Positions 1 through 12,288 are shown, counted from the first letter of the stretch. The stretch is DNA of 64,000 nt from Acidovorax sp. NCPPB 4044 (GCF_028069655.1 NZ_JAMCOS010000001.1:2386001-2450000), one strand, 5' to 3'. A program made the numbers and translations. The notes: a model not told the origin generated them from the letters alone.

Positions 1-274
1 TTGCAATGGATGGATGGGAATGCAGAGGATGCGGAGAGCGCGCCGGCCGGGCCGCAGGTGGCGCATTCTAGAGCGGCAGGCGCGGCCCCCTGCGCCGGGC
101 CCCGGCCGCGGCGGCTTGCGGCGCGGCCCCCGCGGGCGTACATTGCGCCCGTTGGCCAATCGTCTCCACCCGCCTTCGCGGGCCGATGGGCACGAGGAAG
201 CAACGCAGCGGAAACACTCCCCGCCCCGCGTTGCGTGTTTCCTTCCGTGCATCCCCCTGACAGGAGACGACGAC

Positions 275-2383
<2,109 letters not shown>

Positions 2384-2389
2384 TTCCGC

Positions 2390-2416
2390 CCGGAGCGCCC
2401 CACTGCGGCGCTCCGG
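2390..2416 (+). terminator. Hairpin after hppA, possible terminator
   Basis: Perfect 10-bp inverted repeat CCGGAGCGCC / GGCGCTCCGG around a 7-nt loop, starting 7 nt after the hppA stop. It lacks a T-tract, so it may act as an mRNA 3' stabiliser or a weak terminator rather than a classical intrinsic terminator. Confidence 0.45.
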
Positions 2417-2581
2417 TATCGATAGCGCCCAGCCATGAGTGCGCGGGTGCCATAGCGATTCTGGCGGGGCCGCACGCCCGGAACGGAGCTTGCTTGCGTT
2501 AAGGTGGCCGGAGCGCGGCTCCGCCCGTGCGTTCCGCTGATTCCATCCATCTCCATCCTTCTTCCTGGAAAGGCTGCCCCG

Positions 2582-4015
2582 ATGCCGCTGCATGCGTCCG
2601 CGTTCCTGCTTCCGCTCCCCTTGCCTGCCGCCGCGCCGCGCCCCCCGCGGGCCGGCTCTGTGGGTTGGTGCCTCGCCTTGGCGTTCGGCGCGCTCGCCGC
2701 AGGCACCGCCACCGCGCAGACGCCGCCTGCGCCAGCCGCCACGGCCGCAACCGCAGCGGCGCAGCCCACCGCCAGCCCGGCCGTGCAGCGCAGCCTGCAG
2801 GCCGTGCGCTCGGCACCGGCCGTGCAGCAGGTGCTGGACGACCTGCGCACCGACCACGCGCGCGCCGTCGAAGAGTTGCGCCACCTCGTGCAGATCCCCG
2901 CACCGCCCTTCAAGGAGCAGCGCCGCGCCGAATACGTGGTGAAGCGCTTCAAGGAGCTGGGCCTGGCCGATGCCGCCATCGACCAGGAAGGCAATGCCGT
3001 CGGCATCCGCAAGGGCACGGGCAACGGTCCCCGGCTGGTGGTGTCGGCGCACCTGGACACGGTGTTCCCCGAAGGCACGAACCTCACGGTGCGCGAGGAA
3101 GGCGGCAAGCTCCATGCGCCGGGCATCTCGGACGACACGCGCGGCGTGACGGTGCTGCTCTCGTGGCTCAAGGCGCTCAACGAACGCCAGCTCGCCACCG
3201 TGGGCGACATCGTCTTCGTGGCGAACGTGGGCGAGGAAGAGCTGGGCAATCTGCGCGGCATGAAGGCCCTCTTCCGCACCCATGCCGACATCGACGGCAT
3301 GGTCGGGCTGGAGCCCGGCGAGGGCGACGGCATCCTCAACCAGGGCACGGGCAGCCACCGCTACGAGGTGGCCTTCAAGGGGCCCGGCGGCCACAGCTTC
3401 GCGGCCTTCGGCCAGGTGCCCAGCGCTATCCACGCGATGGGCCGTGCCATCGCGCACATCGGCGACGTGCAGGTGCCGGCCGAGCCCAAGACCACCTTCA
3501 CGGTGGGCAAGGTGGGCGGCGGCACCTCGGTGAACACCATCGCGGGCGATGCCACGATGGCGGTGGACATCCGCTCCAACGCCCTGCCCACGCTGCTGCA
3601 GGCCGAAAAGGACATCATGGCCGCCATCCAGCGCGGTGTTCAGGAAGAGAACCGCCGCTGGAACGCCGCGGCGAAGATCACGGCCGAACCGAAGATGATC
3701 GGCGACCGCCCCGCCGGCGCCACCGCCGCGGACCAGCCGATCGTGCAGGCGGCCGTCGCGTCGGTGCTGGCGTCGGGCGGCAAGCCCACGCTGCGCGCGG
3801 CAAGCACCGATGCCAACGTGCCCATGGGCCTGGGCATTCCGGCCATCATCCTGGGCAGCGGCGGCAAGAACGGCGGCTTCCACGCACTGGGCGAATGGTT
3901 CGACCCCACCGACGCCTGGAAAGGCGCGCAGACCGGCCTCGTGACGGTGCTGGCGCTGGTCGGCGTGCAGGGCACGAGCGAGCCGGTGCTGGCGCGCCGC
4001 CCGCCGCGCCGCTGA
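2582..4015 (+). CDS. Exported M20 family metallopeptidase
   Basis: This 477-residue zinc peptidase of the M20/M28 superfamily has an N-terminal signal peptide: a hydrophobic run ends in AGTATAQ, a plausible signal peptidase I site, followed by a Pro/Ala-rich spacer. Metal and catalytic motifs appear in order: SAHLDTVFPEG (His and Asp), GISDDTRG (bridging Asp), NVGEEELGN (catalytic Glu pair), GLEPGEGD, and a C-terminal GGFHALGEW His. The GPGGHSF segment marks the lid/dimerisation domain. The ATG at 2582 is preceded by GGAAAGG at 2567-2573; a GTG at 2504 is possible but would put extra sequence before the signal peptide. The substrate cannot be told from sequence; dipeptides or acylated amino acids are typical. 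It ends 6 bp from the convergent next gene. Confidence 0.88.
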   Translation: MPLHASAFLLPLPLPAAAPRPPRAGSVGWCLALAFGALAAGTATAQTPPAPAATAATAAAQPTASPAVQRSLQAVRSAPAVQQVLDDLRTDHARAVEELRHLVQIPAPPFKEQRRAEYVVKRFKELGLADAAIDQEGNAVGIRKGTGNGPRLVVSAHLDTVFPEGTNLTVREEGGKLHAPGISDDTRGVTVLLSWLKALNERQLATVGDIVFVANVGEEELGNLRGMKALFRTHADIDGMVGLEPGEGDGILNQGTGSHRYEVAFKGPGGHSFAAFGQVPSAIHAMGRAIAHIGDVQVPAEPKTTFTVGKVGGGTSVNTIAGDATMAVDIRSNALPTLLQAEKDIMAAIQRGVQEENRRWNAAAKITAEPKMIGDRPAGATAADQPIVQAAVASVLASGGKPTLRAASTDANVPMGLGIPAIILGSGGKNGGFHALGEWFDPTDAWKGAQTGLVTVLALVGVQGTSEPVLARRPPRR

Positions 4016-4021
4016 CGGCCG

Positions 4022-4561
4022 TCAGGCCCGGGCGGGGCGGCCGGGGCGCTGCGCGTTGAGGCGCACGGGCCCCGATCGGGCATCCACCGCGGCCTGCACC
4101 TCGCGCCGCAGGCCGAGCGCGAAGCCGATCTCGGCCGCCACGAAGAGCGGCCCGACGATCAGGCCCACGAGGTCGTCCACGAACGCGGGCTTGCGGCCCT
4201 CGTAGTAATGGCCCACGAACTGGATCACCCAGCCCACCACGAAGAGCCCCACGCCCGCGCCCAGCCACAGCAGGGTGGACTGCGCGGCGAGCCACTGGCC
4301 CACGGCCAGCATGGCGGCCAGCACCGCCGCCATCGCGAGGCCGTAGCGCGCGTCGAGCCGGAAATAGAACAGGCTGGCCGCCAGCGCGGCCACGAGCGCT
4401 GGCGACAGGGGAAGCAGGCCGCCGGCCATCCACGCGGGGCGCGACAGCAGCACCGTGACGGCCAGCATGATCATCGGCACGCCGACGAAATGGGTCTGGA
4501 TGTTGCGCGGGTCGCGGTGGTAGTCGGCGTATTGGGAGAGGTGGTCGATCAGGGTTTTCAT
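4022..4561 (-). CDS. DUF962/Mpo1-like membrane protein
   Basis: This 179-residue membrane protein begins with the family signature HLSQYADYHRDPRNIQTHF, followed by four to five hydrophobic segments and the conserved GWVIQFVGHYYEGRKPA loop. In yeast the homologue Mpo1 is an Fe(II)-dependent dioxygenase in fatty-acid alpha-oxidation; the His-rich HxxxH-type elements are present here, but bacterial function is inferred. The start is the ATG with GGAGA six bases upstream. It is divergent from the Crp-like regulator, 114 bp away, so the two may share an operator. Confidence 0.85.
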   Translation of the reverse strand: MKTLIDHLSQYADYHRDPRNIQTHFVGVPMIMLAVTVLLSRPAWMAGGLLPLSPALVAALAASLFYFRLDARYGLAMAAVLAAMLAVGQWLAAQSTLLWLGAGVGLFVVGWVIQFVGHYYEGRKPAFVDDLVGLIVGPLFVAAEIGFALGLRREVQAAVDARSGPVRLNAQRPGRPARA

Positions 4562-4636
4562 GGGTGTCTCCATTGGCGGCGGCCCTCTGCGGCGGGGCGC
4601 CTGCGCCGAATAATCCGCAGTCGGCGCGGTGCTGTC

Positions 4637-4652
4637 TGTCGGCCAGCCGACA
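4637..4652. promoter_or_regulatory. Crp/Fnr-type palindromic operator
   Basis: Perfect inverted repeat TGTCGGC-CA-GCCGACA in the divergent intergenic region, 24 bp before the Crp-like gene. Read as TGTCG-N6-CGACA it has the half-site length and 6-nt spacing of Crp-family operators (TGTGA-N6-TCACA). Autoregulation by the adjacent regulator, perhaps also controlling the Mpo1-like gene, is inferred. Confidence 0.6.
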
Positions 4653-4675
4653 CAACCCGCCCGCCCCGCCCCTTC

Positions 4676-5398
4676 ATGCCCATCCCGCCCACCACCGTCG
4701 CCGCGGACCACCTCGCCACGCTCGCCTCGGGCCGCTGGTTCGCCACGCTGCCCGCCGACCTGGCCGGCGCGCTGGCGGCCATGGCCCACCTGCGCGCCCT
4801 GCAGGCCGGCGAAGCGCTCTTCCTGCGCGGCGATTCCCCCTGCGGCCTCTATGCCGTGGTGCGCGGGGCCATCGACATCTCGGGCGTGGGCGGGCGGCAG
4901 CCCGAGGCGCGCGCGGCACTGCTCACGCGGCTGGAGCCGCCGGCCTGGTTCGGCGAGATCGCCGTGTTCGACCGGGCGCCGCGCACGCACGACGCCCATG
5001 CGGCCGAGCCCGGCACGCTGCTGCTGCAGGTGCCCCAGGCGCCGCTGCTGGCCTGGCTGGACGCGCACCCCGGGCACTGGCACGCGCTCGCGCTACTGCT
5101 CACCGACAAGCTGCGCACCGCCTTCGTGGCGCTGGAAGAGCTGGCGCTGCTGCCCGCGCCCGAGCGCCTGGCGCGGCGGCTCGTGCTCATGGCCGAGGGC
5201 TATGGGCAATGGGCCGGCGAAGGGCGGTCGCGCCGCAGCATCGCGCTGTCGCAGGAGCAGCTCGCGCTGATGCTCGCGCTCTCGCGCCAGACGACCAACC
5301 AGATCCTGCGCGACCTGCAGGCGCGCGGCCTGCTGCGCATGCACCGCGGCGGCATCGAGATCCTGGACCTGGCCGGCCTGCGCGCGGCCTGCAGTTGA
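4676..5398 (+). CDS. Crp/Fnr family transcriptional regulator
   Basis: A 240-residue regulator with an N-terminal cyclic-nucleotide-binding-like beta-roll (GEALFLRGDSPCGLYAVVRG, then PPAWFGEIAVFDRAPRTHDA), a dimerisation helix, and a C-terminal winged helix whose recognition helix lies in LSRQTTNQILRDLQARGLL. There are no clustered cysteines, so it is not an Fe-S Fnr. The phosphate-binding Arg expected for cAMP is replaced by an APRTHDA-type loop, which leaves the ligand unclear. No good ribosome binding site precedes the ATG at 4676. A Crp-type palindrome sits 24 bp upstream. The aldehyde dehydrogenase gene follows after 40 bp and may be a target. Confidence 0.9.
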   Translation: MPIPPTTVAADHLATLASGRWFATLPADLAGALAAMAHLRALQAGEALFLRGDSPCGLYAVVRGAIDISGVGGRQPEARAALLTRLEPPAWFGEIAVFDRAPRTHDAHAAEPGTLLLQVPQAPLLAWLDAHPGHWHALALLLTDKLRTAFVALEELALLPAPERLARRLVLMAEGYGQWAGEGRSRRSIALSQEQLALMLALSRQTTNQILRDLQARGLLRMHRGGIEILDLAGLRAACS

Positions 5399-5438
5399 GC
5401 GCCCCGCCGCGGCGGGCACCTGCCGCACAATGCGCCGC

Positions 5439-6872
5439 ATGCAGTACCACCACATCGCCAACGCCGCCGTGCCTTCTGCCGGCGGCCGCACCCTGCCGGT
5501 GATCGACCCCTCCGACGGCCAGCCCTACGACGAGATCCAGCGCGGCACGGCCGGCGACATCGACGAGGCCGTGCGCGCGGCCCGGCAGTGCCACGAGACC
5601 GTGTGGCGCGCGCTGGCCCCGGCCGAACGCGGCCGGCTGCTGATGCGGCTCTCGCAGTCCGTCACGGCCCATGCGGATGAGCTGGCCGCCATCGAACAGC
5701 GCGACTGCGGCAAGCCCACGCGGCAGGCGCGCGCCGATGCGCTGGCGCTGGCGCGGTACTTCGAGTTCTATGCCGGCGCCTGCGACAAGCTGCACGGCGA
5801 CACGATCCCCTACGCCGACGGCTACAGCGTGCTCACCTGGCGCGAGCCGCACGGCGTGACGGGCCACATCGTGCCCTGGAACTACCCGATGCAGATCTTC
5901 GGCCGCTGCGTGGGCGGGGCGCTGGCGGCGGGCAACGTCTGCGTGGTCAAGCCGTCCGAGGACGCCTGCCTGTCGCTGCTGCGCGTGGCCCAGCTCGCCG
6001 CCGAGGCGGGCTTTCCGGCCGGCGCCATCAACATCGTGACGGGCTACGGCCACGAGGTGGGCGAGGCGCTCGCGCGGCACCCGGGCATCGACCACATCAG
6101 CTTCACGGGCAGCCCGCGCATCGGCACGCTGATCCAGCAGGCGGCCGCCGAGCGCCACTGCCCCGTCACGCTGGAGCTGGGCGGCAAGAGCCCGCAGATC
6201 CTGTTCGCCGACGCCGACCTGGACGCCGCCCTGCCCGCGGTGGTCAACGCCATCGTGCAGAACGCCGGGCAGACCTGCTCGGCGGGCTCGCGCGTGCTCA
6301 TCGATTCGCTCATCTACGAGAACGTGCTGGAGCGGCTGGCGGCGATGTTCCAGGCGCTGCGCGTGGGCCCCGCCGCGATGGACCTGGACCTGGGCCCGCT
6401 GATCCGCCAGAGCCAGCAGCAGCGCGTGTGGGACTTCCTCTCCGACGCGCAGATCGCCGGCATCCCGCTCATGGCGCAGGGCACCGTCGTGGAGGGCGCG
6501 CCGCAGTCGGGCTTCTACCAGGCGCCCGCGCTGCTGCGCGACGTGCCGTTCGATCATCCGCTGGCGCAGGAGGAGATCTTCGGCCCCGTGCTCTCGGCGA
6601 TGCCCTTCGAGAGCGAGGAACAGGCCGTGCAACTGGCCAACGCCACGCGCTTCGGCCTGGTGGCGGGCGTCTGGACGCGCGACGGCGCACGCCAGTTCCG
6701 CATGGCCCGGGGCATCGCGAGCGGCCAGGTGTTCATCAACAACTATGGCGCGGCGGGCGGCGTGGAGCTGCCCTTCGGCGGCGTGAAATCCAGCGGCCAC
6801 GGGCGCGAGAAGGGCCTGGAGGCGCTGCTCGGGTTCACCACGCTCAAGACCGTGGCGATCCGGCACGGCTGA
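5439..6872 (+). CDS. NAD(P)-dependent aldehyde dehydrogenase
   Basis: This 477-residue ALDH superfamily enzyme oxidises an aldehyde to the acid. The catalytic Cys is residue 280 in NAGQTCSAGSR and the general base Glu is residue 246 in TLELGGKSPQ; IVPWNYPMQ and GSPRIG belong to the Rossmann cofactor site. It resembles betaine-aldehyde and related dehydrogenases, but the substrate cannot be fixed. An ATG at 5430 is an alternative start. No Shine-Dalgarno is visible and a CACAAT hexamer ends 7 nt before the ATG at 5439, so it may be leaderless. It lies just downstream of the Crp-like regulator, suggesting co-regulation. Confidence 0.9.
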   Translation: MQYHHIANAAVPSAGGRTLPVIDPSDGQPYDEIQRGTAGDIDEAVRAARQCHETVWRALAPAERGRLLMRLSQSVTAHADELAAIEQRDCGKPTRQARADALALARYFEFYAGACDKLHGDTIPYADGYSVLTWREPHGVTGHIVPWNYPMQIFGRCVGGALAAGNVCVVKPSEDACLSLLRVAQLAAEAGFPAGAINIVTGYGHEVGEALARHPGIDHISFTGSPRIGTLIQQAAAERHCPVTLELGGKSPQILFADADLDAALPAVVNAIVQNAGQTCSAGSRVLIDSLIYENVLERLAAMFQALRVGPAAMDLDLGPLIRQSQQQRVWDFLSDAQIAGIPLMAQGTVVEGAPQSGFYQAPALLRDVPFDHPLAQEEIFGPVLSAMPFESEEQAVQLANATRFGLVAGVWTRDGARQFRMARGIASGQVFINNYGAAGGVELPFGGVKSSGHGREKGLEALLGFTTLKTVAIRHG

Positions 6873-6970
6873 AGGCCTGGGCGCGGGATGTCCCGGCGCG
6901 GGGCTGCCCGCAGGATTCGGGCGCGGCGGCGCAGCGCCCTCCGCGCCCATGTGCTGCACTGCCCCGGAAA

Positions 6971-7020
6971 TGCTATTTAATTGATAGCAAACTATTCAAT
7001 GGAATCGGCGGCATGGGAGC
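6971..7020 (+). repeat. In-gene/intergenic palindromic repeat, copy A
   Basis: The intergenic copy of a roughly 45-50 bp dispersed element. It has TGCTAT at offset 0, the perfect palindrome GCTAT-N7-ATAGC, AGCAAACT at offset 15, TTCAATG at 24 and CGGCGGCATGGG at 35. It lies between the aldehyde dehydrogenase and ZIP genes. By hand it matches copy C (in folP) at 36 of 50 positions and copy B (in dnaX) at 32 of 48, with no gaps. Confidence 0.75.
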
Positions 7021-7038
7021 CAAAACCCTTGAACCGCA

Positions 7039-7941
7039 TCACCCCAGGGCGGTATCGAGCAGCATCATGAGCACGAAGCCGATCATGAGCCCGCCGGTGG
7101 CCCAGGCCTCGTGCCCCTTGCGGTGCGATTCGGGAATGATTTCGTGGCTGATGACGAACAGCATCGCGCCGGCCGCGAACCCCAGGCCCCAGGGCAGCAG
7201 CCCGGCCGACAGGCCGATGATCGAGGCGCCCAGCACGGCGCCCAGCGGCTCCACCAGCCCCGATGCCATGCCCAGCGCCACCGCCAGCCAGCGCCGGTAG
7301 CCGGCCGCCAGCAGCGCCACGGCCACCACCAGGCCCTCGGGCACGTCCTGGATGGCGATGCCGGCCGTGAGCGTGCCTGCCTGCAGCGCATCGGTGCCCC
7401 CGTAGGCCACGCCGATCGCCAGTCCTTCGGGGAGGTTGTGCAGCGCGATGGCGAACACGAAGAGCCAGGTGCGGCGCAGCGTGCGCGGCGAGGGGCCGCC
7501 CTCCACGCCCTTGATGAAATGCTCATGTGGCAGCAGCCGCTCCATGACCAGCAGTGCGAGCCCGCCCAGCAGGATGGAGCCGCCGATGATGCCGCCCGCG
7601 CCCCAGGCGCCCGCGCCGTTGGCCTTGGCCGCCTCCAGGCCGGGAATGATCAACGAGAAGGACGACGCCGCCAGCATCACGCCCGCCCCGAAGCCGAAGA
7701 GCGTGTCCTGCACGCGCTCGGAGAGGCGCTGAGAGAACACCACCGGCAGCGTGCCGAGCGCCGTCGCCAGCGCGGCGACCAGACCGCCCTGCCATGCGAG
7801 TGCCACGCGGGGATGGGCCTGCAGGAACTGCGCGAACTGCAGGCCCAGCACCACCAGCCCCGCCAGGGCGATGGCCAGGCCGAACCACCGGCGGAATCCC
7901 CAGCCGGGGCGGCGCAACGACAGCGTGTTCTGGGCGGGCAT
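7039..7941 (-). CDS. ZIP family divalent metal transporter
   Basis: This 300-residue inner-membrane transporter has about eight hydrophobic helices. The metal-site signatures of the ZIP family are clear: ALHNLPEGLAIG in helix IV and IQDVPEGLVV in helix V, with a further HEIIPESHR element. It probably imports Zn2+, Fe2+ or Mn2+; the ZupT/GufA-like branch fits best. The central loop HEHFIKGVEGGPS gives a short His-containing cytoplasmic segment. I chose the ATG with GGAG nine bases upstream; a TTG at 7968 with AGGAA is a credible longer start. The neighbour upstream is sodA, which needs Mn or Fe, so a link in metal supply is plausible. Confidence 0.9.
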   Translation of the reverse strand: MPAQNTLSLRRPGWGFRRWFGLAIALAGLVVLGLQFAQFLQAHPRVALAWQGGLVAALATALGTLPVVFSQRLSERVQDTLFGFGAGVMLAASSFSLIIPGLEAAKANGAGAWGAGGIIGGSILLGGLALLVMERLLPHEHFIKGVEGGPSPRTLRRTWLFVFAIALHNLPEGLAIGVAYGGTDALQAGTLTAGIAIQDVPEGLVVAVALLAAGYRRWLAVALGMASGLVEPLGAVLGASIIGLSAGLLPWGLGFAAGAMLFVISHEIIPESHRKGHEAWATGGLMIGFVLMMLLDTALG

Positions 7942-8013
7942 GGATGGGCGCTCCGGAAGGGGTTTCAAGGCGAGGGTTCCTGTGCGGGAAGGTGCCGTGC
8001 GGTCGGTTGCGGG

Positions 8014-8646
<633 letters not shown>

Positions 8647-8718
8647 GGTTCTCACTTTCTGGACAGGGTTTGCGGTAGCGCAGGATTCCGGGCCTGGAAT
8701 CCGGGCAGCCATCATTTT

Positions 8719-8737
8719 GCAAATGATAATTATTTTT
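8719..8737 (-). promoter_or_regulatory. Fur box upstream of sodA
   Basis: The 19-bp window starting GCAAATGATAAT matches the classical Fur consensus GATAATGATAATCATTATC at about 14 of 19 positions. It lies in an AT-rich island that stands out from the GC-rich surroundings. An overlapping inverted repeat ATCATTT-TGC-AAATGAT occupies 8711-8727. Iron-dependent repression of sodA is inferred. Confidence 0.7.
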
Positions 8738-8945
8738 ATTCGCATGCATGTCAAGTGGGTTATTGCCCGCACGCAAGGCCGCGGCGCGGCGCCGGCCCCG
8801 GTAAAACCCTGACTTCCACCCCGGGGCATGCCCGGACAATGGCCCGGTCCTGCGCCGCCGGCCAACGCGGTGGGCGCGCGCGGGACGCGATCACATTCCA
8901 ACAATGCACGGCCGGCAACCCGCCCGGCCACGAGAGAGGGTTTCC

Positions 8946-10955
8946 ATGACAGACAGCACGTCGACCGCCACCGGTGCGGCCGCGGATACGCGCATCGTGC
9001 GCGCCGCCATCCACCCCGCCATCGGCATCTCCCGCGTCGGCAACAGCCGCGAAGCCTTCTACATCGGGCCCCAGGTGGTCCACCCGGCCGCCCAGGAGCC
9101 GGGCTTCTACCGCGACGCGGCCGGCGCGCTCAAGCGCGAGGCGGCCGAGTTCCGGGTGTATGGCTACAACGCCGCCGGTGCGGTGGTCCGCGAACTGACC
9201 GCCGGTTCGGACGAGATCGCCTGGGAAGTGCACGTGGCCAACCGCAAGGCCGACTGGTACCAGTGGCAGATCGCCATGGACATCCCCGAGGCAGCCACTA
9301 CGGTGCTGCCGCGCCGCAATCCCAAGAACACCACCGAGCGCGACACCCTGGCCATCGATGCCGGCGCGCAGCGCATCGCCGGCCGGAACGCGCCGCCCGT
9401 GGCCTGCACGGGCCGCTTCACGGGCGTGCCGGTGCAGCTCGGCGAACTGCGCACCGACGCACAGGGCCGCCTGCTCTTCCTGCCCGGCTACGGCATCTCC
9501 GCATCGCCCACCGACAGCCCGATCTACATCGACGGAGACGACAACTCCTTCATCAATGCCGACGGCTGGTACGACGACACCTGCGACGGGCCCGTCTCGG
9601 CCACCGTGCGCGTGGACGGGCAGGCGGTTCCGGTGGAGCCGGCCTGGGTGGTCAGCGCACCGCCCAACTACGCGCCGCAGGTCAAGGCCGAGCGCACGCT
9701 CTACGACCTGCTGCAGGATCTGTACGTTCAGGCCGGCTGGGTGGCGGCGCCGGCCGAGGCGTCGTTCACCAACGACGTGTATCCGATCCTGCAGCGGCTC
9801 TCGGGCCTGCAATGGGTGAACCAGGGCTTCGCAACGCAGTTCGGGCACAACGGCGCCTTCGACTTCGAGAACGCCGCGTTCGTCGAGCGGCTCTCCGCAC
9901 TGCCTGCGCCCGGGGCCTACGACCCGAACAAGGAACTGCGCCGGCAGGTGTTCAACAGCTTCCGCCCGCCACAGCCGCAGGACGGCAACCAACTGCCCTG
10001 GCCCTGGCTGTACGGCGACGCGATGACGCTGCCGGCCGGGCAGAGCCCGCGCCAGAACGCCAGCATCAGCCAGACCCAGAGCGACATCCTGGCGCGCTGG
10101 GCCGCGGGCCTGTTCACGGCGGACTGGGGCCGCACCCCGGCCCCGCCGGATTGCATCGACGCCGTGCCGCTGCAGGACCAACCCGCCACGCTGGACCGCG
10201 CGGCGCTGGAGTTCTGCCTGGCCGATGCCTTCCACCCTGGCTGCGAGCTGACCTGGCCCATGCGCCACCTGAGCCTCTACAGCGCCCCCTTCCGTATCCG
10301 CCGCCGCCCTGCAGGCGTGGCCGAGCCGGACTACGGCCCCACGCTCGACCAGGCCACTGCGCTCTCGGGCCACGGCCCGCTGAACGCCCAGGGGCCGGGC
10401 GACCTCAACCGCTGGATGGGCCTGCCCTGGCAGGCCGACACCGCCTGGTGCCGCGCCGGCTACGACACGCACTACGACCCGTTCGCACCGGCGTTCTGGC
10501 CGGCCCGCGTGCCCAACCAGGTGCTCACCGAGCAGGATTACGCCATCGTCGTCGATCCGCACCAGCCCATCGAGCGCCGCATCGCGGCCTTCACCAACCG
10601 CACCGACTGGAACAAGCCCCTGCGCGGCTCCACCGCCGAAGTGATGACCACGATGGTCCGCATCTTCGGATCGATGGGCCTGCTCGAAGTGCGCCCGGGC
10701 GTCCAGGGCGATGCGCGCTTTCCCGAGCGGATGATGGTCGCGGCCTACGGCCCCGACGTGCCGCCCGTGGATGCACGCAGCGCCGTGGACGGCACCTCGC
10801 CGATGCTGCAGGGCAAGGCGCAGCTGCTGGGCCAGGAGGCCGCGGCCCCCGGGCAGGATACGGCTCCCGCGCTCCCGCCGGGCGCCAACTTCCGCTCGCA
10901 CGAAGAGGCCCGCCGGGCCCCCTTGCCGGTGCGCAAGGGCCCGCCACGGACGTGA
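8946..10955 (+). CDS. LodA-like CTQ-dependent amino acid oxidase
   Basis: This 669-residue quinoprotein belongs to the LodA/GoxA family, which oxidises amino acids (lysine at the epsilon position, or glycine) and releases H2O2. The family builds a cysteine tryptophylquinone from one Cys and one Trp. Here the candidates are C433 in [12 protein letters not shown] and W495 in [11 protein letters not shown], 62 apart, close to the 65 of Marinomonas LodA. The N-terminus [15 protein letters not shown] is the family opening. There is no signal peptide. AGAGAGGG-type ribosome binding sequence precedes the ATG at 8946. The stop overlaps the start of the LodB-like gene (TGATG), so the two are translationally coupled. 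The substrate is unknown. Confidence 0.9.
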   Translation: MTDSTSTATGAAADTRIVRAAIHPAIGISRVGNSREAFYIGPQVVHPAAQEPGFYRDAAGALKREAAEFRVYGYNAAGAVVRELTAGSDEIAWEVHVANRKADWYQWQIAMDIPEAATTVLPRRNPKNTTERDTLAIDAGAQRIAGRNAPPVACTGRFTGVPVQLGELRTDAQGRLLFLPGYGISASPTDSPIYIDGDDNSFINADGWYDDTCDGPVSATVRVDGQAVPVEPAWVVSAPPNYAPQVKAERTLYDLLQDLYVQAGWVAAPAEASFTNDVYPILQRLSGLQWVNQGFATQFGHNGAFDFENAAFVERLSALPAPGAYDPNKELRRQVFNSFRPPQPQDGNQLPWPWLYGDAMTLPAGQSPRQNASISQTQSDILARWAAGLFTADWGRTPAPPDCIDAVPLQDQPATLDRAALEFCLADAFHPGCELTWPMRHLSLYSAPFRIRRRPAGVAEPDYGPTLDQATALSGHGPLNAQGPGDLNRWMGLPWQADTAWCRAGYDTHYDPFAPAFWPARVPNQVLTEQDYAIVVDPHQPIERRIAAFTNRTDWNKPLRGSTAEVMTTMVRIFGSMGLLEVRPGVQGDARFPERMMVAAYGPDVPPVDARSAVDGTSPMLQGKAQLLGQEAAAPGQDTAPALPPGANFRSHEEARRAPLPVRKGPPRT

Positions 10956-12196
10956 TGCCGGGCCGCATGCCGCCCGCGCTCCCCGGGGCCGGGGGTGGCC
11001 GGAACGTGGCCGGCGCACCGTTCGATGCCGCCATCGCCGGGGGCGGGCCGGCAGGCGCGGCCTGCGCCAACGTGCTGGCCCGCGCGGGCTGGCGCGTGCT
11101 GCTGGCCGACGCTGGCGAAGGCAACGTGGCGCGTGTCGGCGAGAACCTGCCGCCCGCCGTGTTCAGCCTGCTGGCCGAACTCGGCCTGCGCGAGCAGGTG
11201 CTCGCGGATGGGCACCGGCCCAGCCATGGGAGCTGGTCCTTCTGGGGCGACAGCGCCGGCCAGGCCAGCGACACCCTGCGGCACCTCCAGGGCGATGGGC
11301 TCCAGCTCGACCGCGCATGCTTCGACGCGCGCCTGCGCAGCGCGGCGTCCCTGGCCGGTGCCCACGTCTGCCAGGCCACGCACCTGCAGATCGAGCCACC
11401 GGCGCAAGGCGTACCGATGCACCGCATCCGGGCACGCCAAGCCGGCGGCGCCACCGACGCCGTCGAGGCGCGCTGGTTCGTCGATGCAACGGGCCGGGCC
11501 TCGGCCCCCTCCATCCGGCTGGGCGCGCAGCGGATCGGCCATGACGCGCTGATCGCCTTTTATCAGCGGCTGCAAAGTCCCGGGCACGGCGACCGCGACG
11601 GCCGCACCTGGGTCGAGGCAGTCGAGGATGGCTGGTGGTACAGCGCCCTGCTGCCCGGTGGAGACCGGCTGGTGGCGCTGCTCGGCGATGCCGACCTGCT
11701 CGACCGGCGCGAACTGCTGGCCGACGGCGGCCTCTGGCGCAGGCTCCAGTCCACCGGCCATCTGAGCGCGCTGTGCACGGCCCACGGCTACCAGCCGTGT
11801 ACGGCCGCGCAGGGGGCCGATGCCAGCAGCTCCGAGCTGGACCATGCCGCAGGAAAGCGCTGGCTGGCCGTGGGCGACGCCGCGCTGGCCTTCGATCCGC
11901 TGTCCTCCAAGGGCATCGGCAATGCGCTCTATACCGGCCTGCGCGCCGCGCAGGCGATGCTGGCCGAAGACGGCGGCGATGCCCTGGCCACGGCCCGGTA
12001 TGCCGCCCACCTGCGTTCCATACACCACGTCTACCGCGCCCAGTTGGCCCAGGTCTATGCCGCGGAGCGGCGCTGGGCCGCAGCGCCCTTCTGGGCCCGC
12101 CGGCATGCGCGCGGCAGCGCGGGGCTGCCACCCCCGGCGGCCGCTACACTGGCCCCGGCGGGCGCTGCAGCCGATCGGGCCGGCCCTCGGCATTGA
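10955..12196 (+). CDS. LodB-like flavoprotein, CTQ maturation factor
   Basis: This 413-residue FAD-dependent protein has the dinucleotide-binding motif AAIAGGGPAGAACANVL near residue 24, and a C-terminal flavin segment VGDAALAFDPLSSKGIGNAL of the tryptophan-halogenase / p-hydroxybenzoate-hydroxylase type. LodB proteins hydroxylate the Trp precursor during cofactor formation in LodA, and they are always encoded next to it. The gene starts inside the stop of lodA. The C-terminal 30 residues are low-complexity Ala/Pro/Gly. I am confident of the family; partner specificity is inferred from the overlap. Confidence 0.88.
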   Translation: MPGRMPPALPGAGGGRNVAGAPFDAAIAGGGPAGAACANVLARAGWRVLLADAGEGNVARVGENLPPAVFSLLAELGLREQVLADGHRPSHGSWSFWGDSAGQASDTLRHLQGDGLQLDRACFDARLRSAASLAGAHVCQATHLQIEPPAQGVPMHRIRARQAGGATDAVEARWFVDATGRASAPSIRLGAQRIGHDALIAFYQRLQSPGHGDRDGRTWVEAVEDGWWYSALLPGGDRLVALLGDADLLDRRELLADGGLWRRLQSTGHLSALCTAHGYQPCTAAQGADASSSELDHAAGKRWLAVGDAALAFDPLSSKGIGNALYTGLRAAQAMLAEDGGDALATARYAAHLRSIHHVYRAQLAQVYAAERRWAAAPFWARRHARGSAGLPPPAAATLAPAGAAADRAGPRH

Positions 12197-12288
12197 AGCC
12201 GGCGCCGCACCCCACCGCCGGCCCGCGGACTCGCGGGCAGCATCGTCCGATCGTTCCGCCGGTCACGGCATTCCAGGAGATTCCCGCC

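Noticed and set aside
1..274. Partial gene at the left edge
   Set aside because: No codon pattern or motif on either strand; I see only hppA upstream sequence without a clear promoter.
2417..2460. Another copy of the dispersed repeat after hppA (GCTAT-N7-GGAGC on the minus strand)
   Set aside because: The head fits, but the rest is occupied by the hppA hairpin and the offset-35 block does not match well, so it may be chance.
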